Source: Actinomycetes bacterium
GTDB lineage: Bacteria > Auribacterota > JAJCYG01
DNA: 51,868 nucleotides
Assembly: GCA_029263055.1 (NCBI GenBank)
Contig: JAJCYG010000050.1
Span: 1-51,868, forward strand
Reading direction: 5' to 3'
This document shows, one piece after another, positions 8,129 through 17,419 of the stretch. Under the pieces are notes generated by a model. The model saw only the letters and a list, made by a program, of their open reading frames with translations. It did not search any database and had not been told where the DNA came from. A program made the position numbers and the translations under genes. Every line of letters begins with the position of its first letter. Within the stretch, counting starts at the first letter, position 1.

Positions 8129-9839
8129 TGATTTATTGCTCAAACGAAAACTGAACAAAAAAGGTCATTTTGTTTCTAAAGAAAAGGAAGAGACAAAAAA
8201 AGAGCTCTTAGGACAAGCATGTGAATTTATTGTTGGAGACAGACTCCATGAAATTAAAGGCTTTGATAAAACCAAAAAAATTCCAGACCAACCTCTCCAA
8301 GAAGGGGAACAATACCGGTTTCACTTTGACGCGACCCGTTGTATTGGTTGCAGCTGTTGCGTGGTTGCTTGTAACGAACAAAATAACAATCCCTCTGACG
8401 TACAATGGCGTCGGGTCGGCGAAATCGAAGGGGGACAATTCCCCCACACGCAGCGCCTCTACCTTTCAATGGGATGCAATCACTGTTTAGACCCTGCTTG
8501 TTTGACCGGTTGCCCAGTCGATGCCTATGAAAAAGATGAACAAACAGGCATTGTCAAACATGACACTGAAGCATGTATTGGTTGCCAATATTGTGAGTGG
8601 AATTGTGATTACGGCGTGCCGCGGTTTGACGAGCGCCGCAATGTCGTGAGCAAATGCGACATGTGTTATGGCCGTTTAGAATATGGAATGGCCCCAGCTT
8701 GTGTCGATGCCTGCCCTGAAGAAGCGATCATGATTGAAAAAGTAAACATTGAAGAGTGGAAAAAAGATCATGAGCAAGCCGATGCACCTGGCATGCCTGA
8801 CTCGAGCCACACCCTTTCAACCACTCGAATCACCCTACCAGAAAATTTTCCCCATCAAATGAGTGGCGTGGACCAACATCGATTAGAACCACAACACCCA
8901 CACTGGTCTCTTATTTTAATGACTGTGTTAACTCAACTCTCAGTCGGTGGTTTTTTTGGCTTATGGGTCAATGATTTGGTGTTAAGAGGTTTGGAAGCAA
9001 CCTCCTATTTAAAATCTCTTTTAGGAACCGCCTCTTTAGCTGTCTTTTTTGCTGGAGCCCTTGCTTTAGGGGTTTCAATTTTTCACTTGGGCCGCCCGCT
9101 CTATGCCTACCGCGCCTTAAAAATGTGGCGCCGTTCTTGGCTCAGTCGTGAGGTTCTTTTCTTTTCTCTCTTTTCAGGGCTTGCCACAGCTTATGCTGCT
9201 TTGTGGTGGAATGAGCTCTCTTTAAATTTATTCACTTTTCCTGCTTGGACTAAACCCCTTTTAGGAAGCTTGGTTGTCTTTAGTGGTACGGCGGGTGTTT
9301 TCTGCAGTGCTAAAATTTATATGGTGCCGGCTCGCCCCTCTTGGAACACGCCAAAAACATTAATCCGTTTCTTTTTAACCGCGCTCACATTAGGCCCCTT
9401 ATTTACGTTAGCGATTTTTGCTTCGTTTCCTCTACCCAAAACCGCAGCTATGGTCGTTGAAGGACTTAACTTTTCTGTATTATGGCTCTGTATCACAGCA
9501 ATCAGTGCTGGCTTTCTTCAGCTTGTCTTACTCATGAGTTCTTTCTTAGATTTAGTTCAAAAAAAGAATTATGAATTAAACGCCACTGCCTTTTTACTAA
9601 CACGTCGATTTCGTTGGCACTTTTCATTCCGATTAGGCTCTGTTTTAATCGGTGCAGTCGGACTCCCTTTAATTTTAGTGCTTCACTATTTTAGTGAAGG
9701 GACTTTCTTCTCTCTCTCAATCACACGTTTATCTTTTGCAGCTTGTACGCTGGCCCTAGCAAGTGAACTATTAGGGCGCTATCTCTTTTTTGTGACGGTC
9801 ATGCCAAAAAAGATGGCTGGAGGCTTTTTAAAATCATGA
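8118..9839 (+). CDS. Fused DmsB-like 4x[4Fe-4S] protein and DmsC-like membrane anchor (nitrate reductase electron-transfer subunit)
   Basis: The N-terminal half is a DmsB/NrfC-type ferredoxin with four cysteine clusters: CIGCSCCVVAC (from Cys75), CNHCLDPACLTGCP, CIGCQYCEWNC and CDMCYGRLEYGMAPACVDACP (16 Cys, enough for four [4Fe-4S] clusters). From about residue 270 the protein has eight or so hydrophobic segments of the DmsC anchor family, including FHLGRPLYAYRALKMWRRSWLSREV. Such anchors take electrons from the quinol pool. I chose the ATG at 8118 (MTPDDLLLKRKL, 573 residues) inside the end of the MoaD-like gene; an upstream ATG at 8073 would read through most of that overlap. The stop overlaps the nitrate reductase ATG by 4 nt (ATGA). 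No twin-arginine signal is seen, so the Fe-S domain likely faces the cytoplasm. Confidence 0.85.
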   Translation: MTPDDLLLKRKLNKKGHFVSKEKEETKKELLGQACEFIVGDRLHEIKGFDKTKKIPDQPLQEGEQYRFHFDATRCIGCSCCVVACNEQNNNPSDVQWRRVGEIEGGQFPHTQRLYLSMGCNHCLDPACLTGCPVDAYEKDEQTGIVKHDTEACIGCQYCEWNCDYGVPRFDERRNVVSKCDMCYGRLEYGMAPACVDACPEEAIMIEKVNIEEWKKDHEQADAPGMPDSSHTLSTTRITLPENFPHQMSGVDQHRLEPQHPHWSLILMTVLTQLSVGGFFGLWVNDLVLRGLEATSYLKSLLGTASLAVFFAGALALGVSIFHLGRPLYAYRALKMWRRSWLSREVLFFSLFSGLATAYAALWWNELSLNLFTFPAWTKPLLGSLVVFSGTAGVFCSAKIYMVPARPSWNTPKTLIRFFLTALTLGPLFTLAIFASFPLPKTAAMVVEGLNFSVLWLCITAISAGFLQLVLLMSSFLDLVQKKNYELNATAFLLTRRFRWHFSFRLGSVLIGAVGLPLILVLHYFSEGTFFSLSITRLSFAACTLALASELLGRYLFFVTVMPKKMAGGFLKS

Positions 9840-12040
9840 GCTGGACAGAAAGATCAATCAACAAATTAAAAAAAACAGTAGGCATTCAAACCGATCAAGA
9901 AAAGTTTGCTTATGGGGTGGATGAACAATTTGGTTTCATGTCTCAAGCAAAAATTCCAGATAAGTGGATCAAGACAACATGTGGCTACTGCTCGGTTGGG
10001 TGCGGTATGTTTATTGGAGTGCGCAACGGAAAAGCAGTGAGTGTTAAAGGAGATGTTGATCACCGAGTTAATTATGGAAAACTCTGCCCTAAAGGTTTGT
10101 CTGAGCATGAATTTTTAAACTCAGCCAACCGAGCCACACATCCTTTAATTAAAGAAAATGGCAAATTCAAACAAGCTTCTTGGGATGAGGCTCTATCTAA
10201 AATGGTGGAACAAGTTGGCTCTGTTCAAAAAAAATATGGAAAGAGTTCATTTGGCGTCGTCTCAACAGGCCAATTAGTGACTGAAGAATTTTATACATTA
10301 GGCAAATTAGTTCAGCTCGGTTTTGGAAGCAACAACTATGACGGCAATACCACCTTATGCATGTCGAGTGCTGTGGCTGGGTACAAACGTTCGTTTGGCA
10401 GCGATGGCCCTCCAGGAGCATATGAAGATTTTGCTGCTTCAGATTGCATTCTTTTAATCGGAGCTAATATTGCAGACAATCATCCCATTCTAAGCTGTTG
10501 GTTAGAAGCCAACGTGCATGAGAAAAAAAATCTAATCGTGGTTGATCCAAGACTCACAAAAACTGCCATGATGGCAAGTCTCTATTTGCCAGCCAAACCG
10601 CGGAGTGATATCGATCTTTTAAATGGCATCATGCACCTCTTAATTGAAAACAATTGGATTGATGCCAACTACATTGAAAAACATACCACTGGTTTTGATG
10701 CTTTAAAAGAACATCTAAAAACCTACACTCCTGATTTTGTTTCAAAAAAGACGGGACTGGCTCCAGACTTAATTGAACGCACCGCACAAATCATTGGTAA
10801 AGCCCAAGCCCCGTTTGTTGCTTGGACCATGGGAGTCAATCACAGCGATCAGGGAACTGAAACAGTCAATGCCATTAATAACTTAGCACTCATTACTGGA
10901 AACGTGGGCAAAGTAGGCGCTTCCCCCTTCTCCATTACGGGGCAATGCAATGCCATGGGCACACGAGAGACTTCATTTACTTCTTCTCTACCTGGATATA
11001 GAAAATTTGAATCTGAAAAAGATCGAAAAGAACTGGCTCAGCTTTGGCACATTAATGAAGAACAGATTCCAACAACGCGTGGAATGGCCTACCCTGATAT
11101 TATTGAAGGGATTGTAAAAGGAAAAATTAAAGCACTCTGGGTCATTGCCACCAACCCCTTAGTCTCTTTTCCTAACAACAACTATTTATTAGATGCATTG
11201 AGTCGATTGGAATGTTTGATCGTACAAGATGGATTCCACCCCATTCCCACAACTGAAGTGGCAGATATTGCTTTGCCTGCAGCGATTTGGGGAGAAAAAG
11301 AAGGAACCTACACCAATTCTGAACGACGCGTCAGCAAAGTCAACAAAGCAGTCGACCCTCCAGGAGAAGCCAAATCAGACTTTGACATTTTTTTAGCTTT
11401 AGCCGACAAACTAAAAATCAAAGACAAACTCTATCCTAATTGGACAAGTCCGGGTGATGCGTTTGAAGAGTGGAAAACAATTTCAAAAGGACGCTTGTGC
11501 GACTACTCAGGATTAAGCTATGACTTAATTGAACAAGCCGGAGGCATTCAATGGCCTTTTCCTGAAGGAAAAAAGAATGTGAAAACAACACGTCTTTATA
11601 CTAATGGAATATTTGAAACTGAAGATGGAAAAGCAAAACTATGGTGTGTGACACCTAAAGAGATGCCTGAAAAAACAAGTAAAGAGTTTCCTTTTTTATT
11701 AAACACAGGCCGAACAGTAGAACATTGGCACACAATGACCAAAACAGGTGAGATTCCTATTTTAGATAAAATCTCACCCGAAGCTTGGGTTGAGATTAAC
11801 CCATTAGATGCGAGCAAACTCGCTTTAGAACAGAGTGATTTAATCCGAGTTATTTCACGTCGAGGATTTGTTGAAAATATTCAAGTCCGCATTACAGAAA
11901 TGATTGCCCCAGGACAAATTTTTATTCCGTTTCATTGGTTTAAAACCAATGCTAATAACCTAACATTAAGCACATATGATCCGATTTCGCGCGAGCCCAA
12001 TTACAAGCAGTGCGCAATTCAGATAGAAAGGATGATGTAG
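9836..12040 (+). CDS. nasA: Assimilatory nitrate reductase, molybdopterin catalytic subunit
   Basis: A 734-residue member of the DMSO-reductase superfamily, NarB/NasA branch, reducing nitrate to nitrite. Cys49, Cys52, Cys56 and Cys84 (CGYCSVGC...KLCPKG) bind the [4Fe-4S] cluster. Cys175 in NTTLCMSSAVAGYK is the expected Mo ligand. Other family blocks are STGQLVTEEFYTLGKL, GANIADNHPI and TGQCNAMGTRE. The C-terminal dinucleotide-binding domain (LLNTGRTVEHWHTMTKTG) is complete. No Tat signal is present, so the enzyme is cytoplasmic. GGAGG at 9819-9823 precedes the start. Its partner should be the fused Fe-S/anchor protein encoded just upstream, making electron supply from quinol likely in place of ferredoxin or NADH. 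Its product nitrite would go to NirBD. Confidence 0.9.
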   Translation: MSWTERSINKLKKTVGIQTDQEKFAYGVDEQFGFMSQAKIPDKWIKTTCGYCSVGCGMFIGVRNGKAVSVKGDVDHRVNYGKLCPKGLSEHEFLNSANRATHPLIKENGKFKQASWDEALSKMVEQVGSVQKKYGKSSFGVVSTGQLVTEEFYTLGKLVQLGFGSNNYDGNTTLCMSSAVAGYKRSFGSDGPPGAYEDFAASDCILLIGANIADNHPILSCWLEANVHEKKNLIVVDPRLTKTAMMASLYLPAKPRSDIDLLNGIMHLLIENNWIDANYIEKHTTGFDALKEHLKTYTPDFVSKKTGLAPDLIERTAQIIGKAQAPFVAWTMGVNHSDQGTETVNAINNLALITGNVGKVGASPFSITGQCNAMGTRETSFTSSLPGYRKFESEKDRKELAQLWHINEEQIPTTRGMAYPDIIEGIVKGKIKALWVIATNPLVSFPNNNYLLDALSRLECLIVQDGFHPIPTTEVADIALPAAIWGEKEGTYTNSERRVSKVNKAVDPPGEAKSDFDIFLALADKLKIKDKLYPNWTSPGDAFEEWKTISKGRLCDYSGLSYDLIEQAGGIQWPFPEGKKNVKTTRLYTNGIFETEDGKAKLWCVTPKEMPEKTSKEFPFLLNTGRTVEHWHTMTKTGEIPILDKISPEAWVEINPLDASKLALEQSDLIRVISRRGFVENIQVRITEMIAPGQIFIPFHWFKTNANNLTLSTYDPISREPNYKQCAIQIERMM

Positions 12041-12041
12041 T

Positions 12042-14417
12042 ATGAAAACAAAACTAGCAATGATTGGAAATGGAATGGCAGGCATTGCTTGCCTAGAGGA
12101 GATCTTTAAACTCTCCAGTGAATTTGAGGTGACTATTTTTAGTGAAGAACCACATGTAAATTACAATCGGATTCTTCTCTCTTCTGTTTTGGCAGGTGAA
12201 AAAAAATTAGATGATATTTATCTCCACCCTCTGGAATGGTATGAAAAACATCAAATCGATTTAAAACTTGGAGTCAAAGCAGCTGATATTGACATGAAAA
12301 AGAAAACAGTCACAGGAAGCGATGGAAGCATTGCCACCTTTGACAAGTTGCTTTTTGCCACAGGAAGCTCTCCCTTTATTCCACCGATTAACGGTGTTGA
12401 TAAAGAAGGGGTGGTCATTGGAGGAGGCTTACTTGGTTTAGAAGCCGCTCGAGGTATTTTAAACCAAGAGACTAACACCACTGTTGTTCACCTTGCAGAT
12501 CGATTAATGGATGTTCAAGTCGATTCTATTGGAGGAGACTATCTTAAGAGCTCCATTGAAAAAATGGGGGTCAATGTCTTACTCTCTAAAATCACAACTC
12601 AACTCAATGGAAACGGCCGAGTTACTGGATTAACGTTTAAAGATGGCCAAGAGATTCCTGCTGACTTTGTGGTGATCGCTTGTGGGATTCGCCCTAATGT
12701 GGAATTAGCCAAAACAACCGGGGCTGAAATCAACAAAGGAATTGTGGTTAACGATTTAATGGAAACCTCACATCCTGATATTTTCGCAGTAGGCGAATGT
12801 GTGGAACACCGTGGAAAAGTTTATGGCTTGGTAGCCCCACTTTATGATCAAGCAAAGATCTTAGCCAAGACAATGACCGGCCAAAAAGATGAAGGGTATG
12901 AAGGTTCTGTTCTTGCTTCTAAATTAAAAATTATGGGGATTGATGTTTTTTCTGCAGGCTCGGTTCAAGGACAAGAGGCTGAAGAAGAAGTGGTCAAATA
13001 TGAAGACCCTGTTTTAGGCATTTATAAAAAATGTGTGGTTAAAGAAGATAAATTAGTTGGTGCTGTATTAGTTGGAGAGGCTGAAGATGCCAATCGCTTA
13101 TTAGAGATGATCCGCAGCCAAGAAGAATTAGGTGAAAAAAGAACCTCTTTATTGTTTCCTCCACCTGAAGCAGAAGCAGGTTCCAAAGAAGATGTGATGT
13201 CCTTACCCGACACACACACCATTTGCGGCTGTTTAGGCGTAACAAAAGGAGATATTGTCTCATCGATTATCTCTGGTGGCATTAAGACAATGGCCGAGTT
13301 AAAAGAAGAGACTAAAGCCTCAACAGGATGTGGAACCTGCACAAAAACATGCAATAAAATTTTAAAAACTGTTTCAGGGGCTGATTTTTCTGAAGATGAA
13401 AAAGATATTTTATGCAAATGTATTCCTTTTGAACATGAACAACTCCGCGTCATTATTGAATCTCAAGAATTAAAGTCAGTTCAAGATGTTTTAGAGGTTT
13501 ATGGCAATGGGCATGGCTGCCCAAAGTGTAAACCTGCTTTAAGTTATCTGGTCGATCAAATTTGGTGTGGAGGGCATGAAGAAGATCGTTCCTCTCGCTT
13601 TATTAACGATCGAGTGCATGGCAACATTCAAAAAAATGGAAAGTTTTCTGTGATACCTCGTATGCGTGGAGGAATTACCTCACCAGATGAACTACGTAAG
13701 ATTGCTGATGTCGCAGATAAATATGAAGCTAAAATGGTAAAGGTAACAGGAAGCCAGCGAATTGATCTGTTAGGAGTGAGAAAAGCAGATCTTCCAAAAA
13801 TTTGGAAGGAGCTCGACATGCCTTCTGGCCATGCCTATGCAAAAGCAGTCCGCATGGTTAAAAGTTGTGTTGGAGAAGACTTTTGCCGCTATGGCACTCA
13901 AAACTCGATTGGGGCTGCAATAGAATTAGAAACACGTCTGGAAAATCTCTACACCCCTGCTAAAGTAAAGTTAGGTGTCGTTGGATGCCCTCGAAACTGT
14001 GCTGAAGTGACAGTCAAAGACATTGGTTTGGTCGGATTTGAAGGAGGATGGGATGTGGTGATTGGAGGGGCTTCAGGCAAATCGGTTCGCGCAGCAGATA
14101 TTCTAATCTCTGTTCAAGAAGAAGAAGAGGCACTGCAAATGGCCATGCTCTTTTTTCAATATTATAGAGAAAATGGAAAGTATTTAGAACGAACCTATGA
14201 CTTTGTAGAACGCATAGGTGTAGAAAAAATTCGGGCTAAAACTGTTTATGCTTCTGAAGAAGAGAAAAAAGGGTTTTTAGATCGGCTCCATAAATCAAAA
14301 GAAAAGAGTTTTGATCCATGGAAGAGAGAGGCAATAAAACCAGAAAATCCACTTCAATTTAAAGAATTAGATTTGGTTGAACCAACAGACAAAAGCGCAT
14401 TAATAAATAAAAAATAG
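12042..14417 (+). CDS. nirB: NAD(P)H-dependent nitrite reductase large subunit
   Basis: NirB reduces nitrite to ammonium with six electrons from NAD(P)H via FAD, Fe-S centres and siroheme. Domain order in these 791 residues: FAD/NAD(P) oxidoreductase (1-310), a [2Fe-2S] BFD-like domain (CGCLGV...GCGTCTKTC, about 393-440), a second Cys pair region (LCKCIPF, GCPKCKP), then the ferredoxin-like and siroheme/[4Fe-4S] domains with Cys609, Cys615, Cys649 and Cys653 (CVGEDFC, GCPRNC). Compared from memory with E. coli NirB, the linker between IPPINGVDKEG and VIGGGLLGLEAA lacks about 23 residues, including the FVYRTIEDL segment joining the FAD and NAD domains. The remaining frame is intact. The gene starts 2 nt after nasA and precedes nirD. 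Confidence 0.9.
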   Translation: MKTKLAMIGNGMAGIACLEEIFKLSSEFEVTIFSEEPHVNYNRILLSSVLAGEKKLDDIYLHPLEWYEKHQIDLKLGVKAADIDMKKKTVTGSDGSIATFDKLLFATGSSPFIPPINGVDKEGVVIGGGLLGLEAARGILNQETNTTVVHLADRLMDVQVDSIGGDYLKSSIEKMGVNVLLSKITTQLNGNGRVTGLTFKDGQEIPADFVVIACGIRPNVELAKTTGAEINKGIVVNDLMETSHPDIFAVGECVEHRGKVYGLVAPLYDQAKILAKTMTGQKDEGYEGSVLASKLKIMGIDVFSAGSVQGQEAEEEVVKYEDPVLGIYKKCVVKEDKLVGAVLVGEAEDANRLLEMIRSQEELGEKRTSLLFPPPEAEAGSKEDVMSLPDTHTICGCLGVTKGDIVSSIISGGIKTMAELKEETKASTGCGTCTKTCNKILKTVSGADFSEDEKDILCKCIPFEHEQLRVIIESQELKSVQDVLEVYGNGHGCPKCKPALSYLVDQIWCGGHEEDRSSRFINDRVHGNIQKNGKFSVIPRMRGGITSPDELRKIADVADKYEAKMVKVTGSQRIDLLGVRKADLPKIWKELDMPSGHAYAKAVRMVKSCVGEDFCRYGTQNSIGAAIELETRLENLYTPAKVKLGVVGCPRNCAEVTVKDIGLVGFEGGWDVVIGGASGKSVRAADILISVQEEEEALQMAMLFFQYYRENGKYLERTYDFVERIGVEKIRAKTVYASEEEKKGFLDRLHKSKEKSFDPWKREAIKPENPLQFKELDLVEPTDKSALINKK

Positions 14418-14426
14418 GGGAATAAA

Positions 14427-14741
14427 ATGAAAGACTGGATGAAAATAGTAGATGCCAACTTAATTCCCATTAACGAAGGAAGAAAAGTTTCTGTCAATGG
14501 AGTTGAGGTTGGAATTTTTAATTTAGGAGATCGCTTCTTAGCGGTAAAAAATAGTTGCCCCCATCAAAAAGGGCCACTTTCAGATGGCATTGTCTCGGGC
14601 GGCTCTGTATTCTGCCCCCTCCACAACTGGAAGATCTCTCTACAATCAGGCCGAGTTGAAAACCCTGCCGACCAAATAGATTGCTCAGTCAAAACCTATC
14701 ATTTAGAAAAGAAAGGAGACGATCTTTTTATTCAATTATAA
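14427..14741 (+). CDS. nirD: Nitrite reductase small subunit, Rieske [2Fe-2S] protein
   Basis: A 104-residue Rieske-fold protein with cluster ligands Cys44, His46, Cys63 and His66 (CPHQKGPL and CPLHNW). This is the NirD family, the small partner of NirB in cytoplasmic nitrite reduction. It begins 9 nt after nirB with AGGGG just upstream. The last six bases, stop included, overlap the convergent cobC gene (14736-14741), and no terminator hairpin is visible. It closes the nitrate assimilation operon. Confidence 0.92.
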   Translation: MKDWMKIVDANLIPINEGRKVSVNGVEVGIFNLGDRFLAVKNSCPHQKGPLSDGIVSGGSVFCPLHNWKISLQSGRVENPADQIDCSVKTYHLEKKGDDLFIQL

Positions 14742-15317
14742 AAAAGTCACGTCATTAAGGCGTTTCACATCAATTTTTCCATGAGAGGAGACTTCAATTT
14801 CATTCACGCCTCCATAACTCTGTATCAAATCCCAAAATTTTTCCTTAGGGGTGTTTGTCAGTTTCATCATTAGCGCACTATTGGTTCCGCCATGAGCCAC
14901 AACCAAAACATGCTTTGCTTTTAAATTTAAAATCACTTCTTCCCAAAAGCTAAAAACGCGATCACATAACTGTTCAATCGATTCCCCTCCTGGCGGAGAA
15001 AAAAGATCCATGTTTGGGTTTTGTTCATATAAAAGATTAAGTCGCTTTCCTTCCCACTCACCAAAATCAAGCTCGGCCAAACGCTCATCCACAACATAAT
15101 CTTTTTGAGTCTGTTTTTTTAATTCAGCAGCAAGATGTTGGCATCGGCTTAAAGGAGAAGAAAAAATGTGGTCAAACGAAACATGCTTAGAAAGGGACTC
15201 GGCAAGAGTTGTGGCTTGCTCTTTACCTTTTTGAGTCAAGCCGACATCAGTCTTGCCTGCAATCCAATCACTTGCAACTTTGTCTACTTCAGTATGGCGC
15301 ACAAAAAAAATATTCAC
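14736..15317 (-). CDS. cobC: Alpha-ribazole phosphatase (histidine phosphatase family)
   Basis: A 193-residue phosphoglycerate-mutase-like phosphatase. Arg7-His8 (FVRHTE) contains the phosphorylated histidine, with FSSPLSRCQHLA, LAELDFGEWEGK and VVAHGGTN completing the family motifs. In the B12 pathway CobC removes the phosphate from alpha-ribazole phosphate or adenosylcobalamin phosphate. Context (cbiB divergent, cobUTS nearby) favours this role, although the family is broad and other substrates are possible. The start is GTG at 15315-15317 with AGGA 7 nt upstream. It is a single-gene unit on the minus strand. Confidence 0.82.
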   Translation of the reverse strand: MNIFFVRHTEVDKVASDWIAGKTDVGLTQKGKEQATTLAESLSKHVSFDHIFSSPLSRCQHLAAELKKQTQKDYVVDERLAELDFGEWEGKRLNLLYEQNPNMDLFSPPGGESIEQLCDRVFSFWEEVILNLKAKHVLVVAHGGTNSALMMKLTNTPKEKFWDLIQSYGGVNEIEVSSHGKIDVKRLNDVTFL

Positions 15318-15438
15318 TTAAATCCTATCGAGTCCTTAAACAAATTTAACGACTTCAGCGTTACTTCATATAGTTACCTATAGTATATAAACTAATCTTG
15401 CAAATACCACAACCACAAGTTGACGAGATCCCCCCTGC

Positions 15439-16398
15439 ATGGATAATAGAGAGATGGACTTTATTGCACTTGCCGTGGTTTTAGCAGCACTTTTAGATAT
15501 TCTTTCTGGAGATCCCCGCTGGATGCCTCATCCTGTTCGCTGGATAGGACGAAGTATTGAACGATTAGAACCGATCTTAATTCGTTTCTTTGGCCCCACA
15601 AAATTAGCCGGTATTTTGCTTACAAGCACTGTTGTTGGCGGCACACTTTTGATTAGCTTGGCCCTACTTATTCTCACCACTCAAATCAATGTTTGGTTTG
15701 GATTAGCTTATTCTGTTTTTATGCTCTACACCTGTTTTGCCTCACAAGACCTTGATAAGCAAAGTCGTAAAGTTTACAGCAAAATTAAAAAAGGAAATAT
15801 CGATCAAGCGCGCATTCAACTTTCAATGATTGTGGGCCGCGACACAACCAGTTTAAGCGAAGAAGAGATTGCACGAGCCACTGTTGAAACCGTGGCAGAA
15901 AACACAGTTGATGGTGTTCTTTCTCCACTTTTTTATGCGGTATTAGGCGGCGCTCCATTTGCTTTAGCATTTAAAGCAACCAGCACACTCGATTCAATGG
16001 TCGGCCATAAAAATGAACGCTATGCTGAATTGGGTTGGGCCTCTGCTAAACTAGACGACCTCTTAAACTTTGTTCCAGCTCGACTCGCTCAACTCTGTTA
16101 TCCTTTGGCAGCATGGTGGTGTAAACTCGATGCAATCAATTGCTGGAAAGTCTCATGGCGAGATGGCCGCAAAAGCCCAAGTCCTAACGCAGGAATCAGC
16201 GAAGCAGCCTTTGCCGGCGCCCTCCAAGTTCAACTGGGTGGTGAAAGCAGTTATCAAGGTGAAATTGAGTCGCGCCCCTTACTTGGCGAACCCTTTCAAG
16301 CACTCACAATTGAGAATATCCCACAATCGATTAATATGATGTATATTTCTACTATGGTTATGGTGACTCTTTTAATCAGCTTGAGGCTACTCTTTTAA
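15439..16398 (+). CDS. cbiB: Adenosylcobinamide-phosphate synthase
   Basis: CbiB/CobD is a membrane enzyme that attaches (R)-1-aminopropan-2-ol phosphate to adenosylcobyric acid. The 319-residue protein carries LLDILSGDPRWMPHPVRWIG near its N-terminus, VGRDTTSLSEEEIARATVET, ENTVDGVLSPLF, DSMVGHKNERY and SPNAGISEAAFAGAL, all characteristic. About four hydrophobic segments are present. The ATG at 15439 is used; an alternative ATG at 15454 would remove five residues. The 121-bp divergent region to cobC is AT-rich (TATAGTATATAAA at 15379-15391) and may contain promoters, but no clear -35 elements were found. Confidence 0.93.
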   Translation: MDNREMDFIALAVVLAALLDILSGDPRWMPHPVRWIGRSIERLEPILIRFFGPTKLAGILLTSTVVGGTLLISLALLILTTQINVWFGLAYSVFMLYTCFASQDLDKQSRKVYSKIKKGNIDQARIQLSMIVGRDTTSLSEEEIARATVETVAENTVDGVLSPLFYAVLGGAPFALAFKATSTLDSMVGHKNERYAELGWASAKLDDLLNFVPARLAQLCYPLAAWWCKLDAINCWKVSWRDGRKSPSPNAGISEAAFAGALQVQLGGESSYQGEIESRPLLGEPFQALTIENIPQSINMMYISTMVMVTLLISLRLLF

Positions 16399-16399
16399 T

Positions 16400-17083
16400 A
16401 TGGATCACAACTATCGAAGCCAAAATTTAAATTTTCTAAGCGAACTCTATTTTGAAACATCCCCCACTCTTCCTATACCTTCTAAAAGAGACATTCCTAA
16501 ACAGCTAAGACCAATTCAAGAAATTGTCACACGGCTCATGGCACTCAATGCTTGTTTTACATGGGTCTGCTTTGAAGAAGAAGATGCTTCTTCAAAAAAA
16601 GTTCAAGACTATATCCAAGCAGACAACCTCACTTTAAGCATGACTGAAGAAGAAAAAGAAATCGTCTCAACAGACCGCGAAACAGCCTATGAAAAATTTT
16701 CAAATGCAATTGGCTGGAAACTTGAAAACATGTGGGCACTGGCCTGGATTATTGGATTTGATCAAAGCCCTATCTCGGCTTATCACCAAATCTGCTCAGA
16801 TACGTCAAAAGTAATGATGTATGATTTTTTACTTGGGATGGGCATCACAGCGTCAGAATTACTTTCAAAAAATAAACAACGAAGCCAATTAGATGTGATT
16901 AAAATGGAAGACTTGTTTTACTGCACACATAACGCGGTTCGAAACGCACAACAAGGTTCTAACAGCGTACCAGAAGATTTTGATCCTCTCTCAGATGGAG
17001 CAGCAATTCAAGAAAGAAGGCACAGTCTAACCTGGGCCCTCTCTCCAAATACTGCTTGGAAAGAAACAGACCTAAGTACTTAA
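16400..17083 (+). CDS. DUF4272-like protein
   Basis: A 227-residue soluble protein of unknown function starting 1 nt after the cbiB stop, so probably co-transcribed. The order of features resembles the DUF4272 family: an N-terminal RPIQEIVTRLMALNACFTWV segment, the central GWKLENMWALAWIIGFDQ block, and the C-terminal ERRHSLTWALSPNTAWKETD ending. Nothing in it suggests catalysis, membrane insertion or secretion. Its placement behind cbiB is not known to be conserved, so no B12 function is claimed. Its stop overlaps the convergent Trm112-like gene by 4 nt. Confidence 0.65.
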   Translation: MDHNYRSQNLNFLSELYFETSPTLPIPSKRDIPKQLRPIQEIVTRLMALNACFTWVCFEEEDASSKKVQDYIQADNLTLSMTEEEKEIVSTDRETAYEKFSNAIGWKLENMWALAWIIGFDQSPISAYHQICSDTSKVMMYDFLLGMGITASELLSKNKQRSQLDVIKMEDLFYCTHNAVRNAQQGSNSVPEDFDPLSDGAAIQERRHSLTWALSPNTAWKETDLST

Positions 17084-17337
17084 ATCGAATCAACCGCGAT
17101 TGATTCTTCAACCAACATAATCGGAATATCTTCGCGAATCGGATACAAATATTTGCGATCCGTTTTCTGAATCAACCCACCCTCAATTTTTTGTTCTAGC
17201 TTTTGTCCACCCCGATTAGTCAGAGATCCCTTTTCAATCAAACTGTTGATCTTTTCAATCAGTTCAGTTGAAGCAAGCTCTAAGTCTTGTTTTGTTTCAG
17301 GACAAGCCAAAATATTCAGTAATTCTTGATCAATCAT
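17080..17337 (-). CDS. Trm112-like / UPF0434 family small protein
   Basis: An 85-residue protein with the Trm112p-like fold signature: MIDQELLNILACPETKQDLEL at the start and YPIREDIPIMLVEESI at the end. Many homologues carry a zinc-binding CP..C motif; here a single Cys-Pro (ACPETK) remains, as in many bacterial UPF0434/YcaR proteins. In other organisms Trm112 activates methyltransferases; the bacterial role is less clear. AAGGAG lies 10 nt before the ATG. It follows the AAA/DUF4143 gene on the same strand after an 82-bp gap in which I see no clear signals. Confidence 0.8.
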   Translation of the reverse strand: MIDQELLNILACPETKQDLELASTELIEKINSLIEKGSLTNRGGQKLEQKIEGGLIQKTDRKYLYPIREDIPIMLVEESIAVDSI

Positions 17338-17419
17338 TATAATAAAACTCCTTCATTTCAAGCACTTAATTTAGCAAAAATAGAGCTACATTTAAACACT
17401 TTATAGAAAAACCAAACCG

